Part shown: piece after piece, positions 32,897-40,853 of the stretch
How the letters are laid out: each line of letters starts with the position of its first letter
How positions within the stretch are numbered: position 1 is the first letter of the stretch
NCBI GenBank assembly: GCA_964552395.1
Contig: CAZKGM010000010.1
Location: forward strand, 1 to 64,000
From: JAJDNH01 sp964552395
GTDB taxonomy: Bacteria; Acidobacteriota; Thermoanaerobaculia; Thermoanaerobaculales; Sulfomarinibacteraceae
Direction: 5' to 3'
DNA: 64,000 bases
The notes under the pieces: model-generated
Database searches by the model: none
What the model was told of the DNA's origin: nothing
The model's input: the letters and a program-made list of their open reading frames with translations, nothing else
Made by a program: the position numbers and the translations under genes

Positions 32897-35083
32897 TCAG
32901 GCCAGGTCGAACCGATCGAGGTTCATGACCTTGTCCCAAGCAGCCACGAAGTCATGCACGAACTTCTCCTCTGAGTCGTCACACGCGTAGACCTCAGCAA
33001 GGGCTCGGAGCTGGGAGCTCGAACCGAAGACGAGGTCGACGCGGGTCCCGGTCCACTTGACCTTGCCCGTAGCACGGTCGCGTCCCTCGAACGTGCCGTC
33101 CGCAGCTTCCTTCCACTCCGTGCCCATGTCGAGCAGGTTCACGAAGAAGTCGTTGGTCAAGGTCCCGGGTCGGTCGGTGAACACGCCGTGCTTGGACTGA
33201 CCGACGTTGGCGTTCAGGGCGCGCAGCCCGCCGACGAGCACCGTCATCTCGGGGGCGGTCAGCGTCAGCAGCTGCGCCCGGTCCACCAGCAGGTGCTCCA
33301 CGATGGGGTCCTGACCGTGCGCGAAGTAGTTCCGGAACCCATCCGTCTTCGGCTCGAGCACGGCGAAGGAGTCGACGTCGGTCTGCTCCTGCGACGCGTC
33401 CGCGCGCCCCGGAGTAAAGGGGACCGTCACGGCGTAGCCTGCGTTCTTCGCAGCCTGCTCGACGGCGGCACAGCCGCCGAGGACGATCAGGTCCGCGAGC
33501 GAGACCTTCTTGCCGCCGGACTGGGCGTCGTTGAAGGCCTTCCGGATCCCCTCGAGAGCACCCAGCACCTTCGCCAGTTGGGCCGGCTGGTTGACCTCCC
33601 AGTCCTTCTGCGGCGCGAGGCGAATGCGCGCCCCGTTCGCCCCGCCGCGCTTGTCGGAGCCGCGGAACGTCGACGCCGACGCCCAGGCGGTCGCGACCAG
33701 CTCCGGGATCGACAGCCCTGATGCCAGGATCTGGCCCTTGAGCGCGGCAATGTCGTTGGCGTCGATCAGCTCATGGCCGACCGCGGGGACGGGGTCCTGC
33801 CAGATCAGCTGCTCCTTCGGAACCTCCGGGCCGAGGTAGCGCGAAATCGGTCCCATGTCGCGGTGGGTCAGCTTGAACCACGCCCGGGCGAAGGCGTCCG
33901 CGAACTCCTCCGGGTTGTCGCGGAAGTGCCTCGCGATCGGCTCGTAGATCGGGCCCATACGCATCGACATGTCCGCGGTGGTCATGATCGGCGGATGCTT
34001 TTTCGACGGGTCGTACGGGTCCGGCACCATGTCCTTCTCGGCAACGTCCTTCGCCTGCCACTGCCAGGCGCCCGCGGGGCTCTTCACCAGCTCCCACTCG
34101 TAGCCGAAGAGCATGTCGAAGTACCCATTGTCCCACTTTGTCGGATTTGGCGTCCAGGCGCCTTCGATCCCGCTAGTGTAGGCATCGCCGGCCTTGCCGC
34201 TGCCGAAGGTGCTCTTCCAGCCGAGGCCCTGCTCCTCGAGGCCCGCACCCTCGGGCTCCCGGCCGACGTATGGTTCCTGGGGTGAAGCACCGTGGCACTT
34301 GCCGAACGTGTGTCCGCCGGCGGTGAGCGCGACGGTCTCCTCGTCGTTCATCGCCATGCGCGCGAACGTCTCGCGGACGTCGCGCCCCGAGGCGACCGGG
34401 TCCGGCTCGCCGTTCGGCCCTTCCGGGTTGACGTAGATCAGGCCCATCTGAACGGCGCCGTATGGGTTCGCGAGCTCCCGGTCGCCGCTGTAGCGCTTGT
34501 CGCCGAGCCACTCGGTCTCGGTGCCCCAGTCGATGTCCTCCTCCGGCTCCCAAACGTCCTCGCGCCCGCCGCCGAAGCCGAATGTCTTGAAGCCCATCGA
34601 CTCCAGGGCGCAGTTGCCGGCAAGGACCATCAGGTCGGCCCACGAGATCTTGCGGCCGTACTTCCGCTTGATTGGCCACAGCAGCCGCCGGGCCTTGTCG
34701 AGGTTGGCGTTGTCGGGCCAGCTGTTCAGCGGTGCGAAGCGCTGCGTGCCAGTGGATGCGCCACCACGGCCGTCGTGAATGCGGTACGTGCCGGCGCTGT
34801 GCCACGCCATGCGGATGAAGAGCCCTCCGTAGTGACCCCAATCCGCCGGCCACCAGTCCTGTGAGGTCGTCATCAGCTTGAACAGGTCCTTTTTCACGGC
34901 CTGCAGGTCGAGGCTCTTGAACTCCTTGGCATAGTCGAACCCCTCGCCCATGGGATCGCCCGCGGGCGGGTTCTGGTGGAGCACCCTCAGGTTGAGCTGA
35001 TTCGGCCACCAGTCGCGGTTGGTCGTCGCCTTCTTGTGGTGTCCGCCCGTCACCGGGCACTTGCTGCTGGCATCATCTGACAT
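32897..35083 (-). CDS. katG: Catalase-peroxidase
   Basis: Bifunctional haem catalase-peroxidase, 728 aa, detoxifying hydrogen peroxide. The N-terminal active half has distal Arg91, Trp94 and His95 (FIRMAWHSAGTYR) and proximal haem ligand His258 (LTAGGHTFGKCHG). Tyr217 in MGLIYVNPEG and a Met near 243 complete the Trp-Tyr-Met adduct required for catalase activity. The C-terminal half is the usual duplicated, non-catalytic domain. AAGGAG precedes the ATG and overlaps the stop of the fur gene 11 nt upstream, so the two are co-transcribed. Complete and probably active. Confidence 0.97.
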   Translation of the reverse strand: MSDDASSKCPVTGGHHKKATTNRDWWPNQLNLRVLHQNPPAGDPMGEGFDYAKEFKSLDLQAVKKDLFKLMTTSQDWWPADWGHYGGLFIRMAWHSAGTYRIHDGRGGASTGTQRFAPLNSWPDNANLDKARRLLWPIKRKYGRKISWADLMVLAGNCALESMGFKTFGFGGGREDVWEPEEDIDWGTETEWLGDKRYSGDRELANPYGAVQMGLIYVNPEGPNGEPDPVASGRDVRETFARMAMNDEETVALTAGGHTFGKCHGASPQEPYVGREPEGAGLEEQGLGWKSTFGSGKAGDAYTSGIEGAWTPNPTKWDNGYFDMLFGYEWELVKSPAGAWQWQAKDVAEKDMVPDPYDPSKKHPPIMTTADMSMRMGPIYEPIARHFRDNPEEFADAFARAWFKLTHRDMGPISRYLGPEVPKEQLIWQDPVPAVGHELIDANDIAALKGQILASGLSIPELVATAWASASTFRGSDKRGGANGARIRLAPQKDWEVNQPAQLAKVLGALEGIRKAFNDAQSGGKKVSLADLIVLGGCAAVEQAAKNAGYAVTVPFTPGRADASQEQTDVDSFAVLEPKTDGFRNYFAHGQDPIVEHLLVDRAQLLTLTAPEMTVLVGGLRALNANVGQSKHGVFTDRPGTLTNDFFVNLLDMGTEWKEAADGTFEGRDRATGKVKWTGTRVDLVFGSSSQLRALAEVYACDDSEEKFVHDFVAAWDKVMNLDRFDLA

Positions 35084-35094
35084 GTCATTTCTCC

Positions 35095-35601
35095 TTATGG
35101 TTGGTTGGTCTGATCATGAGCTGCTGCTCTGTCCGTGGCGCTGTCGTCGCTCGTGCGCAGAAGGCGTGGGACGGCAGCGGTTCCAGCTTGGGCGAGGCAC
35201 TCGGGGCAGCGGCCCCAATAGATCACCTCGGCCTCATCGATCTCGTAGCCCACATCGTCGACGGGGATCAGGCACGGTGCGGCGCCGACAGCGCAGTCGA
35301 CGTCGACCATCCGGCCGCACGTGCGGCAGATCAGGTGATGATGGTTGTCCCCTGTCCGGTCCTCGTAGCGCGCCGGCGACCCGGCGGGCTGGATGCGCCG
35401 GATCAGACCCTTGTCGGTCAGGACGCCGAGGGCGTCATACACCGCTTGGCGGGAGATGACGCCGATCTCGGCCCGTACGACCTTGGCGACATCGTCTGCC
35501 GTACCGTGCGGTCGAGCCGACACCGCAGCCAGAACGGCCAGGCGTTGAGCCGTGACCTGGAGACCGTGTCGGCGGAGCAGATCGGCTGGGTCGTCATACA
35601 T
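35095..35601 (-). CDS. Fur-family peroxide-responsive regulator (FurA/PerR-like)
   Basis: 168-residue metalloregulator. Winged helix: LQVTAQRLAVLAAVSARPH and VISRQAVYDALGVLTDKGL; metal-binding core with DNHHHLICRTCGRMVDVD and GRCPECLA (two CxxC pairs, probably a structural zinc). It sits directly upstream of katG on the same transcript, exactly like furA-katG in actinobacteria, so peroxide-dependent derepression of katG is the likely role. The predicted promoter places the transcription start on the A of the ATG at 35601, that is, a leaderless mRNA. A longer C-terminal tail (about 25 residues) rich in Asp/Ala/Gln is unusual. Confidence 0.92.
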   Translation of the reverse strand: MYDDPADLLRRHGLQVTAQRLAVLAAVSARPHGTADDVAKVVRAEIGVISRQAVYDALGVLTDKGLIRRIQPAGSPARYEDRTGDNHHHLICRTCGRMVDVDCAVGAAPCLIPVDDVGYEIDEAEVIYWGRCPECLAQAGTAAVPRLLRTSDDSATDRAAAHDQTNQP

Positions 35602-35607
35602 AAATAC

Positions 35608-35636
35608 AGTATGAATCTGATTGTTGACTTTGTCAA
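35608..35636 (-). promoter_or_regulatory. fur-katG promoter with overlapping inverted repeat
   Basis: On the minus strand, TTGACA (35636-35631), 17-nt spacer, CATACT (35613-35608). The -35 is half of the dyad TTGAC-AAA-GTCAA, a candidate Fur-family operator. Seven nt after the -10 falls the start codon. Confidence 0.7.
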
Positions 35637-35643
35637 GGATCTG

Positions 35644-35760
35644 CTACAGCCCAGTTCCTTTCGATGGCAGCTCACCCGCTTTGTAGTTGCTGACTGCGGA
35701 ACCGACCTTGGTAACCCGGCCGACGATCTCGTGGCCGGCGACAACCGGGTAAACCATGGG
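35644..35760 (-). pseudogene. Fragment of a zinc-dependent alcohol dehydrogenase
   Basis: On the minus strand the frame reads MPMVYPVVAGHEIVGRVTKV then GSAVSNYKAGE before a TAG. This is the zinc-ADH signature G-H-E-x2-G-x5-G of the cinnamyl-alcohol dehydrogenase type, where families read YPxVPGHEIVGRVxxVG. Only about 40 residues of a 350-residue enzyme remain, and nothing recognisable continues on either side. A relic of a deleted gene between fur and the kinase gene. Confidence 0.6.
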
Positions 35761-35826
35761 CATCGACGACCTCGCCGCTCAGTCGCCCGAACAGATCGAT
35801 GGCGCAGTCCCGGGCGCCGGCGTCAC

Positions 35827-38199
35827 TCAGTCGAGATTCAGCTTCCTCATGAGCGCCGCATGGCGCGGGTCGGCCTCGAGGCTGCGGAGCAGCGGATCGC
35901 CCTTCACCTCGTTGAAGCCGCCATCGCGCTGGGCATAGGCTCGGTCGAGCCAGGCGAACGCCGTGTCCACATCGCCGCGAAATGCGCAGACCTCGGCGAT
36001 CTGGAAGGCCGCGTCGTCCTGGTCCTTCTCGATGAGCCGGCCCAGGGCCGCGTCGGACTCGCTCTCCCGGCCGAGGGCGTGGTACGCGAGAGCCTTGCCG
36101 AAGAGGCGCCAGAAGGGGTCCCTCTCCTGCTGTGCCTCCTCGAGCGCCGCCGCCGCCTGCGACCGCCCGAGCCAGACCCGCGCGAGGAACGCGTGCGCGG
36201 ACGGGAACTTGGGGTTGAGCTCGAGCGCCTTGCGGAACGCAGCCTCCGCAGCGTCGAGTCGCCCGGCGTAAAGGGCGTGCAGGCCGAGGTTGCTCTGGCC
36301 CGTTACGCTCAGGGGATCGAGCCGAGCGGCGCGCTCATCGAGCTGGATGGCCTCGTCGAAGCGGCCCAGTGTACCGGCCAGGGCGGCTGCCCGGCGGATG
36401 ACCATGGCGTTCCCAGGCTCGAGCGTGAGCGCCTTCTCGTAGGCGGCATCCGCCCCGGACCAGTCCCAGTCGTGGGAGACGCGTATCCAGCCCAGGGCCG
36501 CCCACGCTACCGCGAGCTCGGGATCGAGCGCGATGGCCTTCTTGGCGTCCTCGCGCGCCTTCGCGTAGCCCTCCTCCACCGGGACCGCGCCGAGGTCGGC
36601 CTGGTTACTGTGCGCGTCGGCCAGGCCCACCCAGCCGAGGGCGTACCCAGGGTCGAGCTGCAAGGCCTGCTGGTAGTATGAGATCGCCTGCTCCAGGTCG
36701 CTCGGGGTTCGCCGGCTGGCGAGGTACCGCCCCTGCAGGTAGAGGTTGAACGCCTCGGCGTTGCCGCCGGGTGCGGCAGCCGGCGCTCCTCCACTTCCCA
36801 TCAGCTTGACCTGCAGCGCACTGGAGACCGCGCGCGCGATGTCGTCCTGCACCGCGAAGATGTCGTCGAGCTCGCGGTCGTAGCTCTGCGACCACAGCGC
36901 GAAGCCGTCGGCGGCGTTCACGAGTTGCGCGGAAATCCGGAGGTGGCGCCCCTCCTTGCGCACGCTCCCTTCCAGGATGGTTGCCACCCCGAGCGTGCGG
37001 CCGATGACCCGCAGGTCCTTGTCGTCTCCCTTGAACTGGAACGATGAGCTCCGCGCCGCCACTCGCAGCCCCGGGACCTGGGCCAGCGTATCGAGCAGCT
37101 CCTCGGCGAGGCCGTCGGTGAAGTACTCCTGGTCCTTGGCCGCGCTCATATCATCGAAGGGCAGGACCGCGATCGAAGGGGGCGCCTTCGCGGCCGCGGC
37201 CCCGACGTGGGGATGCTCCCGCCACACCTCACGACCGACCAGGACGACAGCCGTCGCCAGCGCTAGCGCGCCGGCCGCCGCGGCCATCCTGAGCCCACTC
37301 CGCGGGCGGCGGGTGCGCGCCGGGACGGCCGTCGCCGAGTCCCGCAGCAGCCGCTTGAGGTCCGCCTTGATCTCCGCCGCGCTCTGGTAGCGGAGCGCCC
37401 GGTCCTTCTCGATTGCCTTGGTGATGATCCGCTCCAGCTCGGGAGGAACGTCGGGGTTCAGGCGGACCGGCGCCACCGGCTGCCGGTGGAGGATGCTGTC
37501 CACCGTCTGAATCGAGCTCTCGCCCCTGAACGGCGGAGTCCCCGTGACCATCTCGTAGAGGACCACCCCGAAGGAGAACAGGTCGGCGCGGAGATCCACC
37601 TCCCGGCCCCACGCCTGCTCCGGGGACATGTACTCGATGGTCCCCACCGTCGTCCCGGGCACCGTGAGCTGCCCGGGCCGGGAGAGGGTCTCGCCACGCT
37701 GGGCGTCGCCGGCTCCGTAGAAGCTCGCCGGGCCGACCTTCGCGAGGCCGAAGTCCAGGAGCTTCGCCTCGCCCCGCTCGGTGACGAAGATGTTCGCCGG
37801 TTTGATGTCCCGGTGCACCATCCCGGCGGCGTGTGCGGCTTCGAGCGCATCGACGATCTCCACCGCCAGCTGGATCGCCTGTTCGGTGGGCAGCGGCCCG
37901 CCGGCGATGCCCGCCTTCAGCGTCTGCCCCCGCATCAGCTCCATCACGATGTAGGGCCTGCCGTCCTCCTCACCGATGTCGTGAATGGTGCAGATGTGGG
38001 GGTGGTTGAGCGCCGAGGCCGCCCTCGCCTCGCGCTCGAACCGCTGGAGCATCTCGTCGTCCGATCCCATCTCGTCCGGCAGGAGCTTCAAGGCTACATG
38101 CCGCCCGAGATTGGTGTCCTCGGCCTCGTAGACGAGACCCATGCCGCCGCCTCCGAGCTTCGCGAGAATACGGTAGTGCCCCAAGGTGCGACCGATCAC
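35827..38199 (-). CDS. Membrane Ser/Thr protein kinase with TolB-like and TPR regions
   Basis: 790-residue receptor-like kinase. The kinase domain (about 8-275) is complete: Gly-rich loop LGGGGMGLVYEA, VALKLL Lys, catalytic HRDIKPAN, DFGLAKV, and EYMSPEQAWG. A membrane helix follows at about 315-335. The external part starts with the 'SIAVLPFDDMSAAKDQEYFT DGLAEELL' region shared with adenylate-cyclase-associated TolB-like/FlgO-type domains (about 343-470), then about eight TPR units (for example YALGWVGLADAHSNQADLGA, LAVAWAALGWIRVSHDWDWS). The architecture is very common in Acidobacteria and Myxobacteria. The start is a GTG; no strong ribosome-binding site. Substrates are unknown. Confidence 0.92.
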   Translation of the reverse strand: MIGRTLGHYRILAKLGGGGMGLVYEAEDTNLGRHVALKLLPDEMGSDDEMLQRFEREARAASALNHPHICTIHDIGEEDGRPYIVMELMRGQTLKAGIAGGPLPTEQAIQLAVEIVDALEAAHAAGMVHRDIKPANIFVTERGEAKLLDFGLAKVGPASFYGAGDAQRGETLSRPGQLTVPGTTVGTIEYMSPEQAWGREVDLRADLFSFGVVLYEMVTGTPPFRGESSIQTVDSILHRQPVAPVRLNPDVPPELERIITKAIEKDRALRYQSAAEIKADLKRLLRDSATAVPARTRRPRSGLRMAAAAGALALATAVVLVGREVWREHPHVGAAAAKAPPSIAVLPFDDMSAAKDQEYFTDGLAEELLDTLAQVPGLRVAARSSSFQFKGDDKDLRVIGRTLGVATILEGSVRKEGRHLRISAQLVNAADGFALWSQSYDRELDDIFAVQDDIARAVSSALQVKLMGSGGAPAAAPGGNAEAFNLYLQGRYLASRRTPSDLEQAISYYQQALQLDPGYALGWVGLADAHSNQADLGAVPVEEGYAKAREDAKKAIALDPELAVAWAALGWIRVSHDWDWSGADAAYEKALTLEPGNAMVIRRAAALAGTLGRFDEAIQLDERAARLDPLSVTGQSNLGLHALYAGRLDAAEAAFRKALELNPKFPSAHAFLARVWLGRSQAAAALEEAQQERDPFWRLFGKALAYHALGRESESDAALGRLIEKDQDDAAFQIAEVCAFRGDVDTAFAWLDRAYAQRDGGFNEVKGDPLLRSLEADPRHAALMRKLNLD

Positions 38200-38552
38200 C
38201 TACTCAATCTAACACCTCTCCTCCCGTAGGTGCCGCCTATCACCCTCTCAAAGCGGCGCTTGCGGAAGACACGACGTCCATGGGTGCCATCCTCGGCGGC
38301 GTTCGGCACAGCCACGGGCCAAGGGCCGGGGAGGGCGACTGCGCCACCACGCGGCTACCTCCTCCGCCTCACGGCGTGCGCGCCTTCGTCAGAGGGCGGG
38401 GGGCGGCCTGCATCCACCTCGCTCCTGAGGTCGGGGCGCTCGCGTGTAAAGGCGGACGGGCGGTAGCGAGTTAACTCTCGGCGAAGAGGGCGTTGAACAC
38501 AGGCCAGCTCGCCGCCTCTCGTTTTCCGGCAGGCGGCACAGCTGCTCGCCGA
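38200..38552. other. Gene-free stretch with one dispersed motif
   Basis: 353 bp between the kinase start and the cyclase stop. Apart from copy 2 of the ~48-nt GC-rich motif (38391-38438) I see no gene, RNA or terminator. Open frames here are low-complexity and lack homology. Confidence 0.6.
38391..38438 (+). repeat. GC-rich ~48-nt dispersed motif, copy 2
   Basis: Partner of 27190-27238, about 83 percent identical by eye, same orientation. Confidence 0.5.
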
Positions 38553-39995
38553 TCACAACATGCACACCCGGTCCCGGCCGGCACGCTTCGCCATGTACAG
38601 TGCTCGATCGGCCCGCTCGAGCGCCCCCCTCAGCTTCTCCTCGGGCTCGACAGCGACCACACCGAAGCTCGCCGTGACCTTCAGGGGCTCGAGGCGAGGG
38701 CCCCACTTCGCCGTCGCCAGGCTCTCCCGGAGGCGTTCGGCCACCACCGCCGTGGCGTCGCGGTCGGCGTCCCGCACCAGCACGGCGAACTCCTCGCCGC
38801 CCAGACGCCCGAACAGGTCGATGCCGCGCAGTTCCCGGCGACAGATCTCCCCAACCGCTGCGAGAACGGCGTCGCCGGCGGCGTGCCCGAGGCTGTCGTT
38901 GACCGCCTTGAAGTGATCGATGTCGAATGTCAGCAGTGAGATCGCCCTCGGGTTCCGATGTCGGTCGGCAAGCGCTTCCTCGGCGGCCGCGAGGAAGGCC
39001 TGGCGGGTGCGCGCTCCGGTCAGCTGGTCGAAGGTCACCAGGTTGAGCAGCTTTCGGTTGTCCACATACAGACGTGGCACCGTCAGGTTGAAAAGGCCTG
39101 CGCCGGCGATCGTGATCATCGCCGCCTGGTAATTGAAGGCCTGCTCCGTCAAGCCGAGCGACCGTGTCAGGGCCACCACCGCCGTCGCCAGGACAGCCAC
39201 GGCAATGACGGTGCGAAGCCCTCCTTCGGTGTGGGCAATCCACATCAGCGGCACGATGACGACGTACACCAACAGGGCCGCCGGGACGCCGAACTCGCCG
39301 ACGGCGGCGAGCTCACCGACGCAAAGAACGACCGTGAGTGTGACGGCGAGCTTCACCACGAAGCCGCCAGCCGGCGTGCCTGACGGCCCCAGGCGCTTGA
39401 GGCTCGCGGACCAGCCGGAGGACGGCAGCCCCAGGGCGTTGGTAGCCCGGTCGATGAGAACCAGGAATGCGGGAGCCAGGGTGACGACCGCGACCAGGTC
39501 GCCGATCCACCACGGAATCAGATCCGCGGTAAACCCGCCCTCCGCCGCGCCCGACAGGACCATGCTGCCGATGCCCGCAACCGCCGCCAGCAGGGCGGAC
39601 CCGGAGGAGATGGTGAGAAACCCGACCACCGACAGTGGCGTCCCGAACCGCTCCCCTTTGTCCAGGCGGTCGAAGAGCCCGGCGCCCAGCCAGTACGCCA
39701 GGCAGTGTGCGACGCAGAAGGCGAGGCCTGTGACCAGAACCGCGAGCAAGCCACGCTGATCCCCGTGCAGGGAGGCCCACTCGAAGTTGGTGACCAGAAC
39801 GCCGGTCGTGACGGCGGGGAGCGCAAACCGGCCCTCGGCCAGGAACAGGGCGAACGTCATCGCGGCCGGCGGAAACCACAGGCTGGAGAAGGCCGACAGC
39901 TCGAGGATGCGGCCGAGCTGCCAGGTCCCAATCCAGCACAGGGCGAGACCGGCCTGGAGAACCCAATACCGCTGAGATCGCACGCGATCGAACAT
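38553..39995 (-). CDS. MASE1-type membrane diguanylate cyclase
   Basis: 480-residue enzyme making cyclic di-GMP. The N-terminal 300 residues form a MASE1-like sensor with about eight helices, marked by 'SSLWFPPAAMTFALFLAEGR' and 'WWIGDLVAVVTLAPAFLVL'. The GGDEF domain (about 325-475) has LTGARTRQAFL, TFDIDHFKAVNDSLGH and the active site GGEEF, with the metal-binding Asp in FDIDHFK. An RxxD inhibitory site is not obvious. The ATG at 39995 is preferred; a GTG 18 codons upstream (40049) would extend it with an unlikely Ala/Ser-rich leader. Confidence 0.9.
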   Translation of the reverse strand: MFDRVRSQRYWVLQAGLALCWIGTWQLGRILELSAFSSLWFPPAAMTFALFLAEGRFALPAVTTGVLVTNFEWASLHGDQRGLLAVLVTGLAFCVAHCLAYWLGAGLFDRLDKGERFGTPLSVVGFLTISSGSALLAAVAGIGSMVLSGAAEGGFTADLIPWWIGDLVAVVTLAPAFLVLIDRATNALGLPSSGWSASLKRLGPSGTPAGGFVVKLAVTLTVVLCVGELAAVGEFGVPAALLVYVVIVPLMWIAHTEGGLRTVIAVAVLATAVVALTRSLGLTEQAFNYQAAMITIAGAGLFNLTVPRLYVDNRKLLNLVTFDQLTGARTRQAFLAAAEEALADRHRNPRAISLLTFDIDHFKAVNDSLGHAAGDAVLAAVGEICRRELRGIDLFGRLGGEEFAVLVRDADRDATAVVAERLRESLATAKWGPRLEPLKVTASFGVVAVEPEEKLRGALERADRALYMAKRAGRDRVCML

Positions 39996-40207
39996 TGCAT
40001 TTCCCGCAGCGGGCGCCGTGGAAGCAGACCCGATCCCTGAGGTTAGCACGCATCGGAAACCTGGATCGGCTCCCTCAAAGCGGTGGCGGGTCGTGCGAGG
40101 ATGGCGAGCTCGTACCTCCCTCGATTGAGCCTCCCGCCCACTTGAACCCCTCGATCACGCACGGCCCCGTCAGCGGTCGCAGGTAGGGGTAGGTGTAGAA
40201 CCGCCTG
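39996..40207. other. Intergenic stretch, no supported gene
   Basis: About 210 bp upstream of the cyclase gene. An open minus-strand frame continues from the KamA remnant but its sequence past that point shows no recognisable protein. Confidence 0.5.
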
Positions 40208-40396
40208 GCAATCGATAAGGCTCATCAGGTACCGCGTGACCCGAACCGACATCGGTGCACGGTGAATGCCGGCCTCCACGTCCTCCAAGAAATCCTCGTG
40301 CATCAGGGTGCCATTGACCTGCCGCAGGTTCCGTACCGACAAGATGGTCGAAGGTGGACCGCAGCTCTGCAGGCTCTCCGACCAGGCCGGAAACAA
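40208..40396 (-). pseudogene. Fragment of a KamA-type (lysine 2,3-aminomutase) radical SAM protein
   Basis: The minus-strand frame contains LRQVNGTLMHEDFLEDVEAG followed by IHRAPMSVRVTRYLMSLIDC, which matches the N-terminal region of KamA-family proteins (pattern DFLxDVExGIxRAPMxxRxTPYxLSLIDW). The family continues with the DPLRxQFIP and CPVYCRFC iron-sulfur region, which is absent: after LIDC the frame turns into unrelated sequence. A truncated relic between the RRM and cyclase genes. Family assignment is from memory of conserved text and should be confirmed by search. Confidence 0.5.
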
Positions 40397-40421
40397 AAAC
40401 CCCCTCCCGAAGGAGGGGGTT
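40391..40421 (-). terminator. Rho-independent terminator of the RRM protein gene
   Basis: On the minus strand AACCCCCTCC-TTCG-GGAGGGGGTT followed by TTTGTTT: 10-bp stem, UUCG loop and U tract, 20 nt after the stop codon. Confidence 0.9.
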
Positions 40422-40441
40422 GTACCGGCGTGCTGAGAGTC

Positions 40442-40723
40442 CTACCAGCCGCTACCTGCGTTATCCCGGTCACGGTTCTTGGACTGGGCAACGTCGACCT
40501 TGATGGTACGTCCATCCAGCTCGGTCTGGTTGAGGGCTGCAATGGCCTTATCGGCCGACTCGTCGTCGGCAAAGGTCACGAAACCGAAACCGCGCGAGCG
40601 GCCGGAATCGCGATCGGCGATGACTGTTGCTTCGGTGACCTCACCGTGGGGCGCGAACGCCTCACGCAGGCCTTGGTCATCAGTGTTCCAACTCAGGCTT
40701 CCAACAAACAGCTTCTTCGACAT
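40442..40723 (-). CDS. RRM-domain RNA-binding protein
   Basis: 93-residue single RNA-recognition-motif protein. RNP2 is LFVGSL (5-10) and RNP1 is RGFGFVTF (44-51), both with the aromatic residues that stack on RNA. A short basic tail (KNRDRDNAGSGW) follows. Such glycine-rich-type RRM proteins in bacteria are often cold- or stress-induced. It lies 130 nt downstream of a DEAD-box helicase on the same strand, a functional pairing also seen in cyanobacteria, where both respond to cold. A strong terminator ends the unit. Confidence 0.93.
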   Translation of the reverse strand: MSKKLFVGSLSWNTDDQGLREAFAPHGEVTEATVIADRDSGRSRGFGFVTFADDESADKAIAALNQTELDGRTIKVDVAQSKNRDRDNAGSGW

Positions 40724-40853
40724 CTCGTCTCTCTCGTTTCCTGGGGGCTCCGGCTTTGCCGGCGGTCCCCTGTTTCCTCATTGTGGCGGGCCTGCTGCCC
40801 GCCGAATCGCCGGCCGACCACGGTGGTCGGCCTGATACGTCTCTGATCTCAAC

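Noticed and set aside
38360..39243. Minus-strand frame across the cyclase GGDEF region
   Set aside because: It overlaps the well-supported diguanylate cyclase in another frame and shows only Arg/Gly-rich low-complexity text.
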